64,000 nt of DNA from Sva-07 sp038321235 (GTDB lineage Bacteria > Actinomycetota > Acidimicrobiia > Acidimicrobiales > Ilumatobacteraceae): assembly GCA_038321235.1 (NCBI GenBank), contig JBBQEU010000002.1, positions 12,443 through 76,442 on the forward strand, read 5' to 3'. Under the pieces are notes generated by a model, which was given only the letters and a program-made list of their open reading frames with translations, did no database searches and was not told the origin of the DNA. Of this stretch, positions 27,146 to 35,555 are shown in pieces. How positions within the stretch are numbered: the stretch's first letter is position 1; the number at the start of each line of letters is the position of its first letter. Position numbers and translations under genes: made by a program.

Positions 27146-28468
27146 TCAGCGGGCGCGTTCGATGTGCTTTGCGACCAGGTTCTCGAGGGCTTCCTGGTGT
27201 CCGCTGGTGCGGGTGGGCTCCTTGTCGCTCGCCAATTGGGCGTCGTGGAGATCCTGCAGGCTGGAACCACCGGTGATATCGGTCGCTGTGTCCCAGCCGG
27301 CATAGCGGTCGGCGAGGCGACGGTCGAGTTCGCCGTCGTCGATGATCGAAGCGGCCGCCACCAGCGCGCGCGCCATCGTGTCCATCCCGCCGATGTGGGC
27401 GTGGAAGAGATCGTTGCGTTCGCTCGACTGTCGACGCAGCTTGGCGTCGAAGTTCATGCCGCCCGTCGTGAAGCCGCCGCCGCGCAGGATCTCGAGCATG
27501 CCCAGGGTCATCTGTTCCACCGACACCGGGAACCGGTCGAGGTCCCAGCCGAGACGGTCGTCGCCGGCGTTGGCGTCGATCGACCCGAAGATCCCTGCAG
27601 TGAATGCGGTGGCGATCTCGTGGGCGAAGTCGTGACCGGCGAGTGTGGCGTGGTTCACCTCGATGTTCACCTTGACCTCGTTCTCGAGACCGTATTTCTG
27701 GAGGAACGAATACACCGTCGCGACGTCGTAGTCGTACTGGTGCTTCGTCGGCTCGAACGGCTTCGGCTCGATGAGGATCGTGCCTTCGAAACCAATCGCA
27801 TGCTTGTGCTCGATCACCATGTTGAAGAACCGGCCGAGCTGGTCGAGTTCACGGCGCATGTCGGTGTTGAGCAACGTGTCGTACCCTTCGCGGCCGCCCC
27901 ACAGCACGTAGTTCTCGCCGCCGAGCCGGTGGGTTGCGTTCATGCAGTGGGCCACCTGGGCAGCCGCGTAGCGGAACAGATCCGGGTCGGGATTCGTGGC
28001 GGCACCCGCTTGGAAGCGCGGGTGCGAGAACATGTTTGCGGTCCCCCACAGCAGACGGACACCCGTGCGCTCCTGATGGCCGGCGGCCAACTCCACCATC
28101 TCGTCGAAGTTCCGGCACGACTCGGCGAACGTCGAACCCTCCGGCGCGATGTCGCGATCGTGGAAACAGTAGAACGGCGCGCCGAGTTTCGCGAGGAACT
28201 CGAACGCGACCTCCATCTTCTCCTTCGCGGCGGCCATCGGGTCGCGACCGGGTTCCAGCCACGGTCGATCGAGGGTGCCGGCGCCGAAGATGTCGATGCC
28301 CTCGGAGTTGAACGAATGCCAGTACGACACGGCAAAGCGCAGGTGCTCGGCCATCGTCCTCCCGGCGACGACACGGTCGGCGTCGTACCAGCGGAACGAC
28401 AACGGATCGTCCGAGTCAGGACCTTCGTAACGAATCAGGTCGACATCGGGAAAGAAAGCGTCGGACAT
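27146..28468 (-). CDS. xylA: xylose isomerase (group II)
   Basis: A 440-residue enzyme of the long (group II) class. The catalytic His103 and Asp106 lie in YCFHDRDIAPEG. Metal ligands lie in the EPKPFEP, EVNHATLAGH and GSIDANAGDDRLGWDLDRFP blocks. It isomerises D-xylose to D-xylulose in the cytoplasm. It diverges from a ROK-family repressor, with a GTTTGT-N11-ACAAAC operator candidate between them, and the transporter operon follows the repressor. No xylulokinase gene is in the window. Confidence 0.97.
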   Translation of the reverse strand: MSDAFFPDVDLIRYEGPDSDDPLSFRWYDADRVVAGRTMAEHLRFAVSYWHSFNSEGIDIFGAGTLDRPWLEPGRDPMAAAKEKMEVAFEFLAKLGAPFYCFHDRDIAPEGSTFAESCRNFDEMVELAAGHQERTGVRLLWGTANMFSHPRFQAGAATNPDPDLFRYAAAQVAHCMNATHRLGGENYVLWGGREGYDTLLNTDMRRELDQLGRFFNMVIEHKHAIGFEGTILIEPKPFEPTKHQYDYDVATVYSFLQKYGLENEVKVNIEVNHATLAGHDFAHEIATAFTAGIFGSIDANAGDDRLGWDLDRFPVSVEQMTLGMLEILRGGGFTTGGMNFDAKLRRQSSERNDLFHAHIGGMDTMARALVAAASIIDDGELDRRLADRYAGWDTATDITGGSSLQDLHDAQLASDKEPTRTSGHQEALENLVAKHIERAR

Positions 28469-28520
28469 TGGCTTCTCGGTTCTGTGAGCGGGTGGATCGG
28501 GCCAGCGACGCCGGGCCGAC

Positions 28521-28543
28521 GTTTGTAGACAACTATGACAAAC
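28521..28543. promoter_or_regulatory. operator candidate in the xylA/ROK intergenic region
   Basis: Half-sites GTTTGT (28521-28526) and ACAAAC (28538-28543) are inverted with an 11-bp spacer. The same half-sites and spacing recur at 29818-29840. It overlaps the expected -35 region of the ROK gene. Confidence 0.65.
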
Positions 28544-28550
28544 ATCGGTC

Positions 28551-28556
28551 TACAGT
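28551..28556 (+). promoter_or_regulatory. -10 box TACAGT of the ROK repressor gene
   Basis: TACAGT, 6 nt before ATG 28563 and 7 bp after the operator candidate, consistent with autoregulation. Confidence 0.5.
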
Positions 28557-28562
28557 GCAACC

Positions 28563-29783
28563 ATGCAATCGGCAGCCCGGGCGTCGCAGGTTCGCCGCTC
28601 CAATCTCGCGCTCGTGCTCGATCTCGTTCGGCGCCATGGTCCGATGTCACGTTCGGCGATCGTCGCTGCAACCGGACTCACGCGCAGCGCGATCGCCGGT
28701 CTGCTCGGCGAGTTGACCGAATTGCGTTTGGTGGTCGAGTCGCCACCGGCCCCCGACGGCAGCCCTGGCCGGCCATCACCCGTCGTGAGTGTCGACAGCC
28801 AGCACGTCGGAGCGCTGGCGATCGAAGTGATGGTCGATGAGATCGCCGTCTCGATCGTGTCGCTCGACGGGGCGATCGTCACGTCGATCCGCCGCTCGCG
28901 TCCACGCCGGCGCCTGTCGGTTCGGCACACCATCACCGACATCGCCGCGCTCGTCGAACGAGTCGACGAACAGCGTCGCTCCGTAGGGCGCTCGGGAACC
29001 CCCCGCAATCTGCTCGGGATCGGCGTCTCGGTCCCAGGCGTGGTTCGAGGCGCCGACAACATCATCGTGGTCGCGCCCAACCTCGGATGGGTCGAAGCCG
29101 ATCTGGCCGGGCCGCTCGCCGAGACGCTCGGCAACGGGCTTGCGATCCGCATCGGCAACGACGCCGACCTCGGTGCGCAGGCTGAATCGCTTTTCGGTGC
29201 GGGCGTTGGTTCGGATCTCATGCTGTTCATCTCCGGCGAGGTCGGCGTGGGCGGAGGTGTGGTGATCGACGGAGTGCCGCTCGTCGGGCACTCCGGGTTC
29301 GCTGGCGAGGTCGGGCACCTGCCGGTCAATCCCGACGGGCGATCGTGTCGATGCGGCGCCACCGGCTGTTGGGAGACCGAGGTCGGCGAGCAGGCGTTGC
29401 TTCGCCGCGCTGGGCTCGCCGAGGACGGCGGCACACTCGCGGTCGAGCGGTTTCTCGCGCTCGCCGACGAAGGCAACCCGCTGGCGCTCGCCGCGTTGAA
29501 CGAAGAAGCGAGATGGCTGGCGGTCGGTCTCACCGGTTTGATCAACGTGCTCGACCCCGACCGCGTCGTGATGGCTGGGCTGCTCGGCCGCGTGCTTCCG
29601 TACGTCAAGCCTCAGCTCGATCGGGAGCTCGCGATCCGACGATTCCGCGACGCCCAACGGGAGATTCCGATCCTGGCAGCCTCGCTCGGGGCCGCTGCGA
29701 TCACCGTTGGAGCGGCTGAATTGGCGTTTGGTGCACTCGTCGACGATCCCGCCAGAGTGATGGCCACAGTGCCCAGTGCTTGA
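28563..29783 (+). CDS. ROK family transcriptional repressor, probable XylR
   Basis: A 406-residue protein. Residues 10-65 are a MarR-like winged helix-turn-helix (MSRSAIVAATGLTRSAIAGL). The rest is a ROK sugar-binding domain with the signature HSGFAGEVGHLPV and the zinc cluster CRCGATGCWE. It is expected to repress the xyl genes and release DNA when xylose binds. Being divergent from xylA, upstream of the transporter, and flanked by two matching palindromes makes it the likely local regulator. The name XylR is inferred from context. Confidence 0.92.
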   Translation: MQSAARASQVRRSNLALVLDLVRRHGPMSRSAIVAATGLTRSAIAGLLGELTELRLVVESPPAPDGSPGRPSPVVSVDSQHVGALAIEVMVDEIAVSIVSLDGAIVTSIRRSRPRRRLSVRHTITDIAALVERVDEQRRSVGRSGTPRNLLGIGVSVPGVVRGADNIIVVAPNLGWVEADLAGPLAETLGNGLAIRIGNDADLGAQAESLFGAGVGSDLMLFISGEVGVGGGVVIDGVPLVGHSGFAGEVGHLPVNPDGRSCRCGATGCWETEVGEQALLRRAGLAEDGGTLAVERFLALADEGNPLALAALNEEARWLAVGLTGLINVLDPDRVVMAGLLGRVLPYVKPQLDRELAIRRFRDAQREIPILAASLGAAAITVGAAELAFGALVDDPARVMATVPSA

Positions 29784-29810
29784 CATCGTGGCATCGATTC
29801 TGCATAAACT
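29780..29810 (+). promoter_or_regulatory. promoter of the sugar ABC transporter operon
   Basis: A perfect -35 TTGACA (29780-29785) and a -10 TAAACT (29805-29810) are separated by 19 bp. Transcription would start near 29817, at the edge of the operator. The -35 lies within the last codons of, and just past, the ROK gene. Confidence 0.55.
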
Positions 29811-29817
29811 TGTAGAA

Positions 29818-29840
29818 GTTTGTTGATCATGTTTACAAAC
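29818..29840. promoter_or_regulatory. operator candidate at the transporter promoter
   Basis: GTTTGT (29818-29823) and ACAAAC (29835-29840) with an 11-bp spacer, identical in architecture to 28521-28543. It covers the predicted transcription start, where repressor binding would block initiation. Confidence 0.65.
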
Positions 29841-29932
29841 CTCTGGCCAACCGACTCTTGCGAGGGTTACCTCGCAGGCAGCTGAACACCCGTCGAGACC
29901 TCTCGACGACAACACTCCTGAGGGGGACAACC

Positions 29933-31063
29933 GTGAACAAGTCCACACGTCGGGCTCTGTGCATCGTCGGAGCGCTTACGCTCGTGACGGCTGCATGTGG
30001 CAGTGACGATTCAAGTAGCAGCGACACCAGCGCAAGCGGCACCACCGCCAGCGGTGAGGCCCCGGCCGGTACCGACGGGGGAACCGCAGCCGGTGGCAAG
30101 GTCGGATTCATCCTTCCGGACTCGGCCTCGTCGGTCCGCTGGGAATCCTTCGACCGGCCGCTCATCACCGCAGCCTGCGAAGAGGCCGGCATCGAATGTG
30201 ACATCCAGAACGCCGAAGGCGACAAGAACAACATGGCGACCATCGCCGATCAGATGATCGCTGATGGCGTTGGCGTGCTGGCGATCGTCAACCTCGACTC
30301 CGAGTCGGGCGCCGCGATCCAGGAAAAAGCCGCTGCAGCTGGTGTCAAGAACATCGACTACGACCGGCTCACGCTCGGCGGTTCTGCTGACGTCTACGTG
30401 TCGTTCGACAACGTTGCGGTTGGCACGGCCCAGGGCGAAGGCATCATCGAGTGCCTCGGTGGCGCCGGCGCCGTCGAAGGCAAGAAGATCATCCAGCTCC
30501 ACGGCTCGCCGACGGACAACAACGCCACGCTGTTCAAGCAGGGCTACCAGACGGCGATCGAAGGCAGCGGTCTCGAGACGGTCGGCGAGGAAGCCGTCCC
30601 CGACTGGGACAATGCCGAAGGTGGCGTCATCTTCGAGCAGCTGCTGACCGCTGCAGGCGGTGAGGTCGACGGCGTGCTCGTCGCCAACGACGGTCTGTCG
30701 CTGGCTGCACAGCAGGTCCTCGCCGATGCGGGCCTGACGGTGCCGGCCACCGGTCAGGATGCCTCGCTGGAAGGCCTCCGCGCCATCCTGCAGGGCACGC
30801 AGTGCATGACGGTGTACAAGCCGGTCGTCGAAGAGGCCAACGGTGCAGTCGCTGCCGCCGTCGCCCTCCTCAACGGCGATGACCTCACCACGATTGCCAA
30901 CGCCACCATCGACAACGAGAATGGCGAGATCCCGTACGTTCAGGCTGAGATCCAGCCGATCTACATCGATGACGTCAAGATTCCGGCCGCCGACGGCTTC
31001 GTCGACGTCGCCGAACTCTGCGAAGGCATCGAGGACCTCTGCACCGAGAACGGCGTCGAGTGA
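29933..31063 (+). CDS. xylF: sugar ABC transporter substrate-binding lipoprotein (CUT2, XylF-like)
   Basis: A 376-residue protein from GTG 29933 with GAGGGGGA a few bases upstream. The signal peptide ends in VTAAC (lipobox Cys22), then a Ser/Thr/Gly-rich linker of about 35 residues. The remainder is a periplasmic-binding-protein type 1 fold for monosaccharides (KVGFILPDSASSVRWESFDR is typical of xylose-binding proteins, and VLVANDGLSLAAQQVL is the second-lobe motif). It would be anchored outside the membrane and deliver xylose to the permease. Xylose specificity is inferred from xylA and the XylF-like first strand. Confidence 0.92.
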   Translation: MNKSTRRALCIVGALTLVTAACGSDDSSSSDTSASGTTASGEAPAGTDGGTAAGGKVGFILPDSASSVRWESFDRPLITAACEEAGIECDIQNAEGDKNNMATIADQMIADGVGVLAIVNLDSESGAAIQEKAAAAGVKNIDYDRLTLGGSADVYVSFDNVAVGTAQGEGIIECLGGAGAVEGKKIIQLHGSPTDNNATLFKQGYQTAIEGSGLETVGEEAVPDWDNAEGGVIFEQLLTAAGGEVDGVLVANDGLSLAAQQVLADAGLTVPATGQDASLEGLRAILQGTQCMTVYKPVVEEANGAVAAAVALLNGDDLTTIANATIDNENGEIPYVQAEIQPIYIDDVKIPAADGFVDVAELCEGIEDLCTENGVE

Positions 31064-31101
31064 CCTGAAAATGCGGCGCCCTCGAGGCGTTGCATGGCAG
31101 T

Positions 31102-31136
31102 CTGGTGCCGACTCGGATCGTCCGAGTCGGCACCAG
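31102..31136 (+). terminator. 16-bp perfect hairpin between binding-protein and ATPase genes
   Basis: CTGGTGCCGACTCGGA (31102-31117), loop TCG, TCCGAGTCGGCACCAG (31121-31136). Perfect arms; it is 39 bp after the binding-protein stop. It probably stops or protects part of the transcripts so that binding protein exceeds membrane components, as seen in other ABC operons. Confidence 0.65.
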
Positions 31137-31188
31137 TTCTGTGTCGGAGAAGGTTGACAGGGTGGGAATGAGTCCAGGGGAGGGCGAA

Positions 31189-32010
31189 ATGGGGGAGGCG
31201 ATGCCTGAAACAGCGTCGTCGGTCGCGTCGGCGGCCACGGCCGTCGAGCCGTTGCTGGCGGCGACCGGGATCAACAAGAGCTTCGGCCCGGTGCATGTGC
31301 TGCACGATGTCGATTTCAAGGTGTTCCCCGGGACGGTCACCGCGCTGATCGGCGACAACGGCGCGGGCAAGTCAACCCTGATCAAGTGCATTGCCGGGAT
31401 CTACGGGATGGACACGGGGTCGATGCGCTTCGATGGCGATGACGTCCACATCGCAAGCCCTCGGGACGCCGCAGAGCTCGGGATCAAGGTCGTGTATCAA
31501 GACCTCGCGTTGTGCGACAACCTCGACATCGTCCAGAACATGTTTCTCGGGCGTGAGATCGTTCGGCGAGGAACGCTCGACGAGCATGCGATGGAGATGG
31601 CAGCACGCGAGACGCTCGCCTCGCTCTCCGTGCGAACCGTCAAGAGTGTTCGCCAACCGGTGTCGTCGCTGTCGGGTGGCCAACGCCAGACGGTCGCGAT
31701 CGCCAAGGCCGTCCTCGGCAAGTCGAAGCTGGTGGTGCTCGACGAGCCGACTGCGGCGCTCGGCGTCGCCCAGACCGAGCAGGTGCTCGAACTCGTTCGT
31801 CGGCTCGCCGCGAGCGGAGTCGGTGTCGTGCTGATCTCCCACAACATGAACGACGTGCTGGAGGTAGCCGACCGAGTGTGTGCGATGTATCTCGGCCGGA
31901 TCGCCGCCGACATTCCCACCGGCACAGGCGTCCGGCGCGAGACGCTGGTCGAGCTGATCACATCCGGGAGCTCCGGTTCACACGGCCTCGTCGACGGACT
32001 CGTCGGATGA
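31189..32010 (+). CDS. sugar ABC transporter ATP-binding protein, half-size
   Basis: A 273-residue ATPase. Of three in-frame ATGs (31168, 31189, 31201), 31189 has the best-placed ribosome binding site (GGGAGG, five bases). It has one complete domain: Walker A GDNGAGKST, Q-loop VYQDLAL, signature LSGGQRQ, Walker B LVVLDEPT and switch His in LISHN. CUT2 transporters such as XylG or RbsA usually have two fused domains (about 500 residues); this single-domain form resembles FrcA and should work as a homodimer. The stop overlaps the permease start (ATGA). Confidence 0.93.
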   Translation: MGEAMPETASSVASAATAVEPLLAATGINKSFGPVHVLHDVDFKVFPGTVTALIGDNGAGKSTLIKCIAGIYGMDTGSMRFDGDDVHIASPRDAAELGIKVVYQDLALCDNLDIVQNMFLGREIVRRGTLDEHAMEMAARETLASLSVRTVKSVRQPVSSLSGGQRQTVAIAKAVLGKSKLVVLDEPTAALGVAQTEQVLELVRRLAASGVGVVLISHNMNDVLEVADRVCAMYLGRIAADIPTGTGVRRETLVELITSGSSGSHGLVDGLVG

Positions 32011-33311
32011 CCACCACCGAGAACACTCCCGACGCCGGGCAACAGCCGGCGGGTGTCAGCCAGGCGCTCAGCGACTTCTCGCTCGACGAACAGCAGAACA
32101 GCCTGTCCGATGTCTTTCGTGCCAGCATCACTCGCCTGAAGTCTGGCGACCTGGGCTCGGTTCCGGCAGTTCTCGCGATCGTTGCGCTCGTCGCGATCTT
32201 CGGGTTCTCTCGGCCGGACAGCTTCCTGTCACTGCTCAACTTCGCCAACTTCCTCGATCAGGCGTCGTCGGTCATCGTGATTGCGATGGCGGTCACATTC
32301 GTGCTGCTGCTGGGCGACATCGACCTCTCCGCGGGCTTCACCGCCGGGGTGTCCGCCGCTGTTCTCGCCACGAGGCTCCAAGATGGTTGGCCGCTGGCAA
32401 CGTCGCTGTTGGCGGCGTTCGGAGTCGCGATCGTACTCGGGTTGTTCACGGGCTTCATGGTGGCAAAGGTCGGCATCCCGTCGTTCGTGGTGACGTTGGC
32501 GAACGTGCTGCTGTTCCAAGGGATCCTGCTGCTCATCGTCCGCGACGGCGGCAGTGTGCGCATCAACAACGACTTCATCAACAACGTGGTGGGCGGCACG
32601 CTGAGCCCTGCGCAGTCGTGGATCGTCGCCGTGGGCGGCCTCGGCCTGTATGGCCTGTCCCAGTTCCGTCGTCAGCGACTTTCGTACGGTTCGGTGCCCA
32701 TGTCGCTGGTGGTGATTCGCCTCGCGATCGGGGCGGTTCTCGTCGGGGTCGTGACCTCCTTGCTCAACCAGAACCGGGCCTTCGCGTCCGCGCCTGAGCC
32801 CATCACCGGCATGCCGATCGTGATTCCGGCAATCGCGATCTTGGTCGTGGTGTTGAGCTTCGTGCTCGATCGGCTGCGATACGGGCGGTTCCTCTACGCA
32901 GTGGGTGGCAACCGCGAGGCGGCTCGCCGTGCCGGCATCAACGTCCAGTGGGTCGAGTGGTCGGCGTTCGTGTGCACCGCCATCGTCGCCGCGATTGGCG
33001 GCATCTTCTTGGCGTCGCGCGTCAACTCGGTCGACTCGAACACCGGCGCAAACGACACGCTGTTGCTCGCAGTCGGTGCTGCGGTGATCGGCGGAACGTC
33101 GTTGTTCGGTGGTCGAGGTCGGATGATCAACGCCGTGCTCGGCGGACTCGTACTCGCGCTGATCCCCAACGGATTGGGCCTGATCGGCAAGACGGCGATT
33201 TTCGGCTGGGAAGTCGACTTCAGCAGCTCGGGCGTCAAGTTCATCTGCTCGGGTCTCGCACTGCTCGTGGCGTCATCGGTCGACGCCCTGAGCCGCAAAC
33301 GCACCGCCTAG
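32007..33311 (+). CDS. xylH: sugar ABC transporter permease (XylH-like)
   Basis: A 434-residue membrane protein of the BPD_transp_2 family, with about ten or more helices after a 50-residue polar N-terminus. The conserved GDIDLSAGFTAG and the EAA-like VGGNREAARRAGINV loop are the CUT2 permease signatures. XylH-type permeases are longer than ribose permeases, which fits. It is translationally coupled to the ATPase by a 4-nt overlap, and together with the binding protein it forms one importer. Confidence 0.93.
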   Translation: MTTTENTPDAGQQPAGVSQALSDFSLDEQQNSLSDVFRASITRLKSGDLGSVPAVLAIVALVAIFGFSRPDSFLSLLNFANFLDQASSVIVIAMAVTFVLLLGDIDLSAGFTAGVSAAVLATRLQDGWPLATSLLAAFGVAIVLGLFTGFMVAKVGIPSFVVTLANVLLFQGILLLIVRDGGSVRINNDFINNVVGGTLSPAQSWIVAVGGLGLYGLSQFRRQRLSYGSVPMSLVVIRLAIGAVLVGVVTSLLNQNRAFASAPEPITGMPIVIPAIAILVVVLSFVLDRLRYGRFLYAVGGNREAARRAGINVQWVEWSAFVCTAIVAAIGGIFLASRVNSVDSNTGANDTLLLAVGAAVIGGTSLFGGRGRMINAVLGGLVLALIPNGLGLIGKTAIFGWEVDFSSSGVKFICSGLALLVASSVDALSRKRTA

Positions 33312-33404
33312 CTCTTGCCGATCAGCCACGTCGTTCACGACGTCTTCGACCTCGCCGCCCTCCCTTGGGGAACTCTGTGACACCCCCTCATCATGATGGG
33401 AGGC

Positions 33405-33602
33405 ATGAACACCTCAGCCCGCACCGCCGCCTGCTCCACGACACTCGACGCCCGTGACACGGCGTCCATCGAACAGCTCACGCTGCTCCCCACGACATCG
33501 ACACCTGCCCGTTTCCTCCTCAGCAAGGACACCCGCGAACGGGGCCTCCGTCACGTCGCCGAGATCCGTGAGATGCTCGCCCGCAACGATCGAGCCGCGT
33601 GA
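33405..33602 (+). CDS. small conserved-looking protein, unknown function
   Basis: A 65-residue ORF from ATG 33405 with GGGAGG just before it. The C-terminal half is basic and helical (FLLSKDTRERGLRHVAEIRE); third-position GC is high, as in genuine genes here. No signal peptide or membrane helix is visible. Similar short proteins with a TRERGL-type helix are, as I recall, found in Acidimicrobiia; this was not checked. It may be a free-standing cytoplasmic protein. Confidence 0.5.
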   Translation: MNTSARTAACSTTLDARDTASIEQLTLLPTTSTPARFLLSKDTRERGLRHVAEIREMLARNDRAA

Positions 33603-33620
33603 GTCGATTACCTGTTTCGC

Positions 33621-34604
33621 TCAACCCGCCGAGGGTGACAGGTCGGTCACGGCCTGCCAGTAGTCGAGTTCGGGGTCGAGCGGGAGGATCGCCAGCGAAC
33701 TGGTGGTCACGCCGTTGTCGAAGTAGGCCTGGATCTTGGCTCGGCACTCGGCGGGCGAGCCGTGCACGACGAGGTCATCGACCACTTGGTCGGGAATTGC
33801 AGCGAGCGCCGCCTTGCGGTCGCCGGCCTTCCAGGAGTCCCACATACCCTGCAACTGATCGCCACGCCCGAGCCATTCGTGGAACGCGGCGTACACCGGC
33901 ACGTTGAGATACGCAGCGATGGCGAACTTCGCTGCGGCCCTCACGACTTCGGCGTTCTCGCTGGGGCAGCAGAAGATCCGAGCCACGATCTCTCGCTCCT
34001 CACCGCCTGCGGCGTCGAGGACGACGGGCGCCACCGTGGCCACGTCCTCGGGCGACAGCCAGTTGATGATCGCACCGTCGGCCTCACGACCGGCGAGGCG
34101 CAGCATCCCTTCGCGCAGCGCAGCGACGAGGATCGGCGGGGTCTGTTCGGGGCGCACACCGAGCTTGAAGCCGTTGACCTCGAACGTGTCGTAGGTGTGC
34201 TTGATCTTCTCGCCGCTCAGGGCATCCTTCAGGAACCGCACGACGTCGCGCACCTTCTTGTACGGCTCTTCGAACGGCACGCCGTTCCACCGTTCGACGA
34301 TCACGTTGCTCGACGAGCCGATCCCGATCGCGAAGCGTCCGGGGGCGGCGTCGGCCATCGACGCGACGCTCTGCGCCATGTACGCGGGGGCGCGGGTGTA
34401 GGCCGGAACGATCGCCGTACCCAGCCGGAGCCGAGGCTCCCAGGCAGCTGCCAGAGCGAGCGGGGTGAACGCATCTGCGCCATCGGACTCGGCCGACCAG
34501 ATGTCGGTGTAGCCCATGTCGGCGAGGGCGCCGAGCTTGTCTCGGTGGCTGTGGAGCGGGCCGGGAAGTGGAACGGTCATGCCGGGACGGATCGGGAGCA
34601 CCAT
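33621..34604 (-). CDS. LLM-class F420-dependent oxidoreductase
   Basis: A 327-residue luciferase-like monooxygenase-fold protein from ATG 34604, the start supported by a TAGTGT box seven bases upstream. Typical family segments are visible: LGTAIVPAYTRAPAYMAQ, ADAAPGRFAIGIGSSSNVIV and GVRPEQTPPILVAALREGM. Actinobacterial members use F420H2 rather than FMNH2; the presence of cofC in the window agrees. The substrate is unknown. Confidence 0.88.
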   Translation of the reverse strand: MVLPIRPGMTVPLPGPLHSHRDKLGALADMGYTDIWSAESDGADAFTPLALAAAWEPRLRLGTAIVPAYTRAPAYMAQSVASMADAAPGRFAIGIGSSSNVIVERWNGVPFEEPYKKVRDVVRFLKDALSGEKIKHTYDTFEVNGFKLGVRPEQTPPILVAALREGMLRLAGREADGAIINWLSPEDVATVAPVVLDAAGGEEREIVARIFCCPSENAEVVRAAAKFAIAAYLNVPVYAAFHEWLGRGDQLQGMWDSWKAGDRKAALAAIPDQVVDDLVVHGSPAECRAKIQAYFDNGVTTSSLAILPLDPELDYWQAVTDLSPSAG

Positions 34605-34611
34605 GGCGCCG

Positions 34612-34617
34612 ACACTA
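34612..34617 (-). promoter_or_regulatory. -10 box TAGTGT, leaderless promoter of the LLM-class gene
   Basis: TAGTGT on the minus strand, 7 nt before ATG 34604. Confidence 0.5.
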
Positions 34618-34710
34618 CGCAGTCGACACCGGGTGCGACGATCCGCCCGTTTCGCCATCCGTGTGAGCGACAACACGCTCCGACGACATGGTCGCTCGCG
34701 CGGACCTCGG

Positions 34711-35517
34711 TCAGCGCTTCCAGTAACGCACGATCACCGATTGGCTCGCGGTGGCGAGCAGTGTGCCGTCCTCGGCGAACATGTGCACGAGCCCGTGACC
34801 GAAGCCGCGCTCGACGGCGTGCACCCGGATGTCCATCAGCACCCACTCGGTCGGCACGATCCGGCACACGCGCAGCGTGTTGTCGAGGCTGTTGCCGCCG
34901 GCTCGGGCACCGAGCGCTTGACCGATTCCCATCGGAACGAAGTCGCCCAGGATCGCGAGCGTCGTGGCATCCACTCCGGTGATCACGTCGGGCAGGCGCG
35001 CCCACAGCATCGTCTGGCCGTCACCCTGCACGCTGCCGTCGAGTTCCTCGTACGGACGAGCCTTGACCATCCGTTCCTCAAGCCGATCGTTGATCGTGCC
35101 GGCCATCTCGGAGAAGTTCGGCCGCTCAGGGCAGTCCACGGGCGCGGGCACGTCGGCAGGCATCACCTCCCACTGGCCTGACGCCTCCATCGGACGATCG
35201 CCGAGCGCCGCGTTGACCGTCAGGATCTCGCGGTCGGCGACGTGGCAGACGGCTCGGGCCTGCGTGATCTGGTGGCCGTCGACGGCGATCGTGACATCGA
35301 TGTCGACGACCTCACCCGGCTTCGCGTACGACAGGTACTGCGCAGTTGCCCACACGCACCCGCGCCCCGACGTACCCTCCATCGCCGAGATCGCCGCACC
35401 GAGACCTGACCCTCCGAACAGGAAGTTGCCGGTCGTCGAGATGCCCTCGGTGACGGGCAATTTCCAGCGGAACGGGTTGTGAGTGGGTTCAAGTCCGAGA
35501 AAAGTCCGCGAGTCCAT
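34711..35517 (-). CDS. acyl-CoA thioesterase, TesB-like double hotdog
   Basis: A 268-residue protein from ATG 35517. Two hotdog-fold halves are recognisable: TGNFLFGGSGLGAAISAMEG with the beta-strand block that follows, and a second half ending in LLATASQSVIVRYWKR, the usual C-terminus of TesB-type acyl-CoA thioesterases. It would hydrolyse acyl-CoA to free acid and CoA in the cytoplasm. It is divergent from the amidase gene, the two starts being 38 bp apart. Confidence 0.82.
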   Translation of the reverse strand: MDSRTFLGLEPTHNPFRWKLPVTEGISTTGNFLFGGSGLGAAISAMEGTSGRGCVWATAQYLSYAKPGEVVDIDVTIAVDGHQITQARAVCHVADREILTVNAALGDRPMEASGQWEVMPADVPAPVDCPERPNFSEMAGTINDRLEERMVKARPYEELDGSVQGDGQTMLWARLPDVITGVDATTLAILGDFVPMGIGQALGARAGGNSLDNTLRVCRIVPTEWVLMDIRVHAVERGFGHGLVHMFAEDGTLLATASQSVIVRYWKR

Positions 35518-35526
35518 GCGACGCCG

Positions 35527-35532
35527 ATCGTA
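35527..35532 (-). promoter_or_regulatory. -10 box TACGAT upstream of the thioesterase gene
   Basis: TACGAT on the minus strand, 9 nt before ATG 35517; it faces the amidase promoter 10 bp away. Confidence 0.4.
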
Positions 35533-35541
35533 GGCGGGCCG

Positions 35542-35547
35542 TACAGT
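35542..35547 (+). promoter_or_regulatory. -10 box TACAGT, leaderless promoter of the amidase gene
   Basis: TACAGT, 8 nt before ATG 35556. Confidence 0.45.
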
Positions 35548-35555
35548 GCCGCCCC

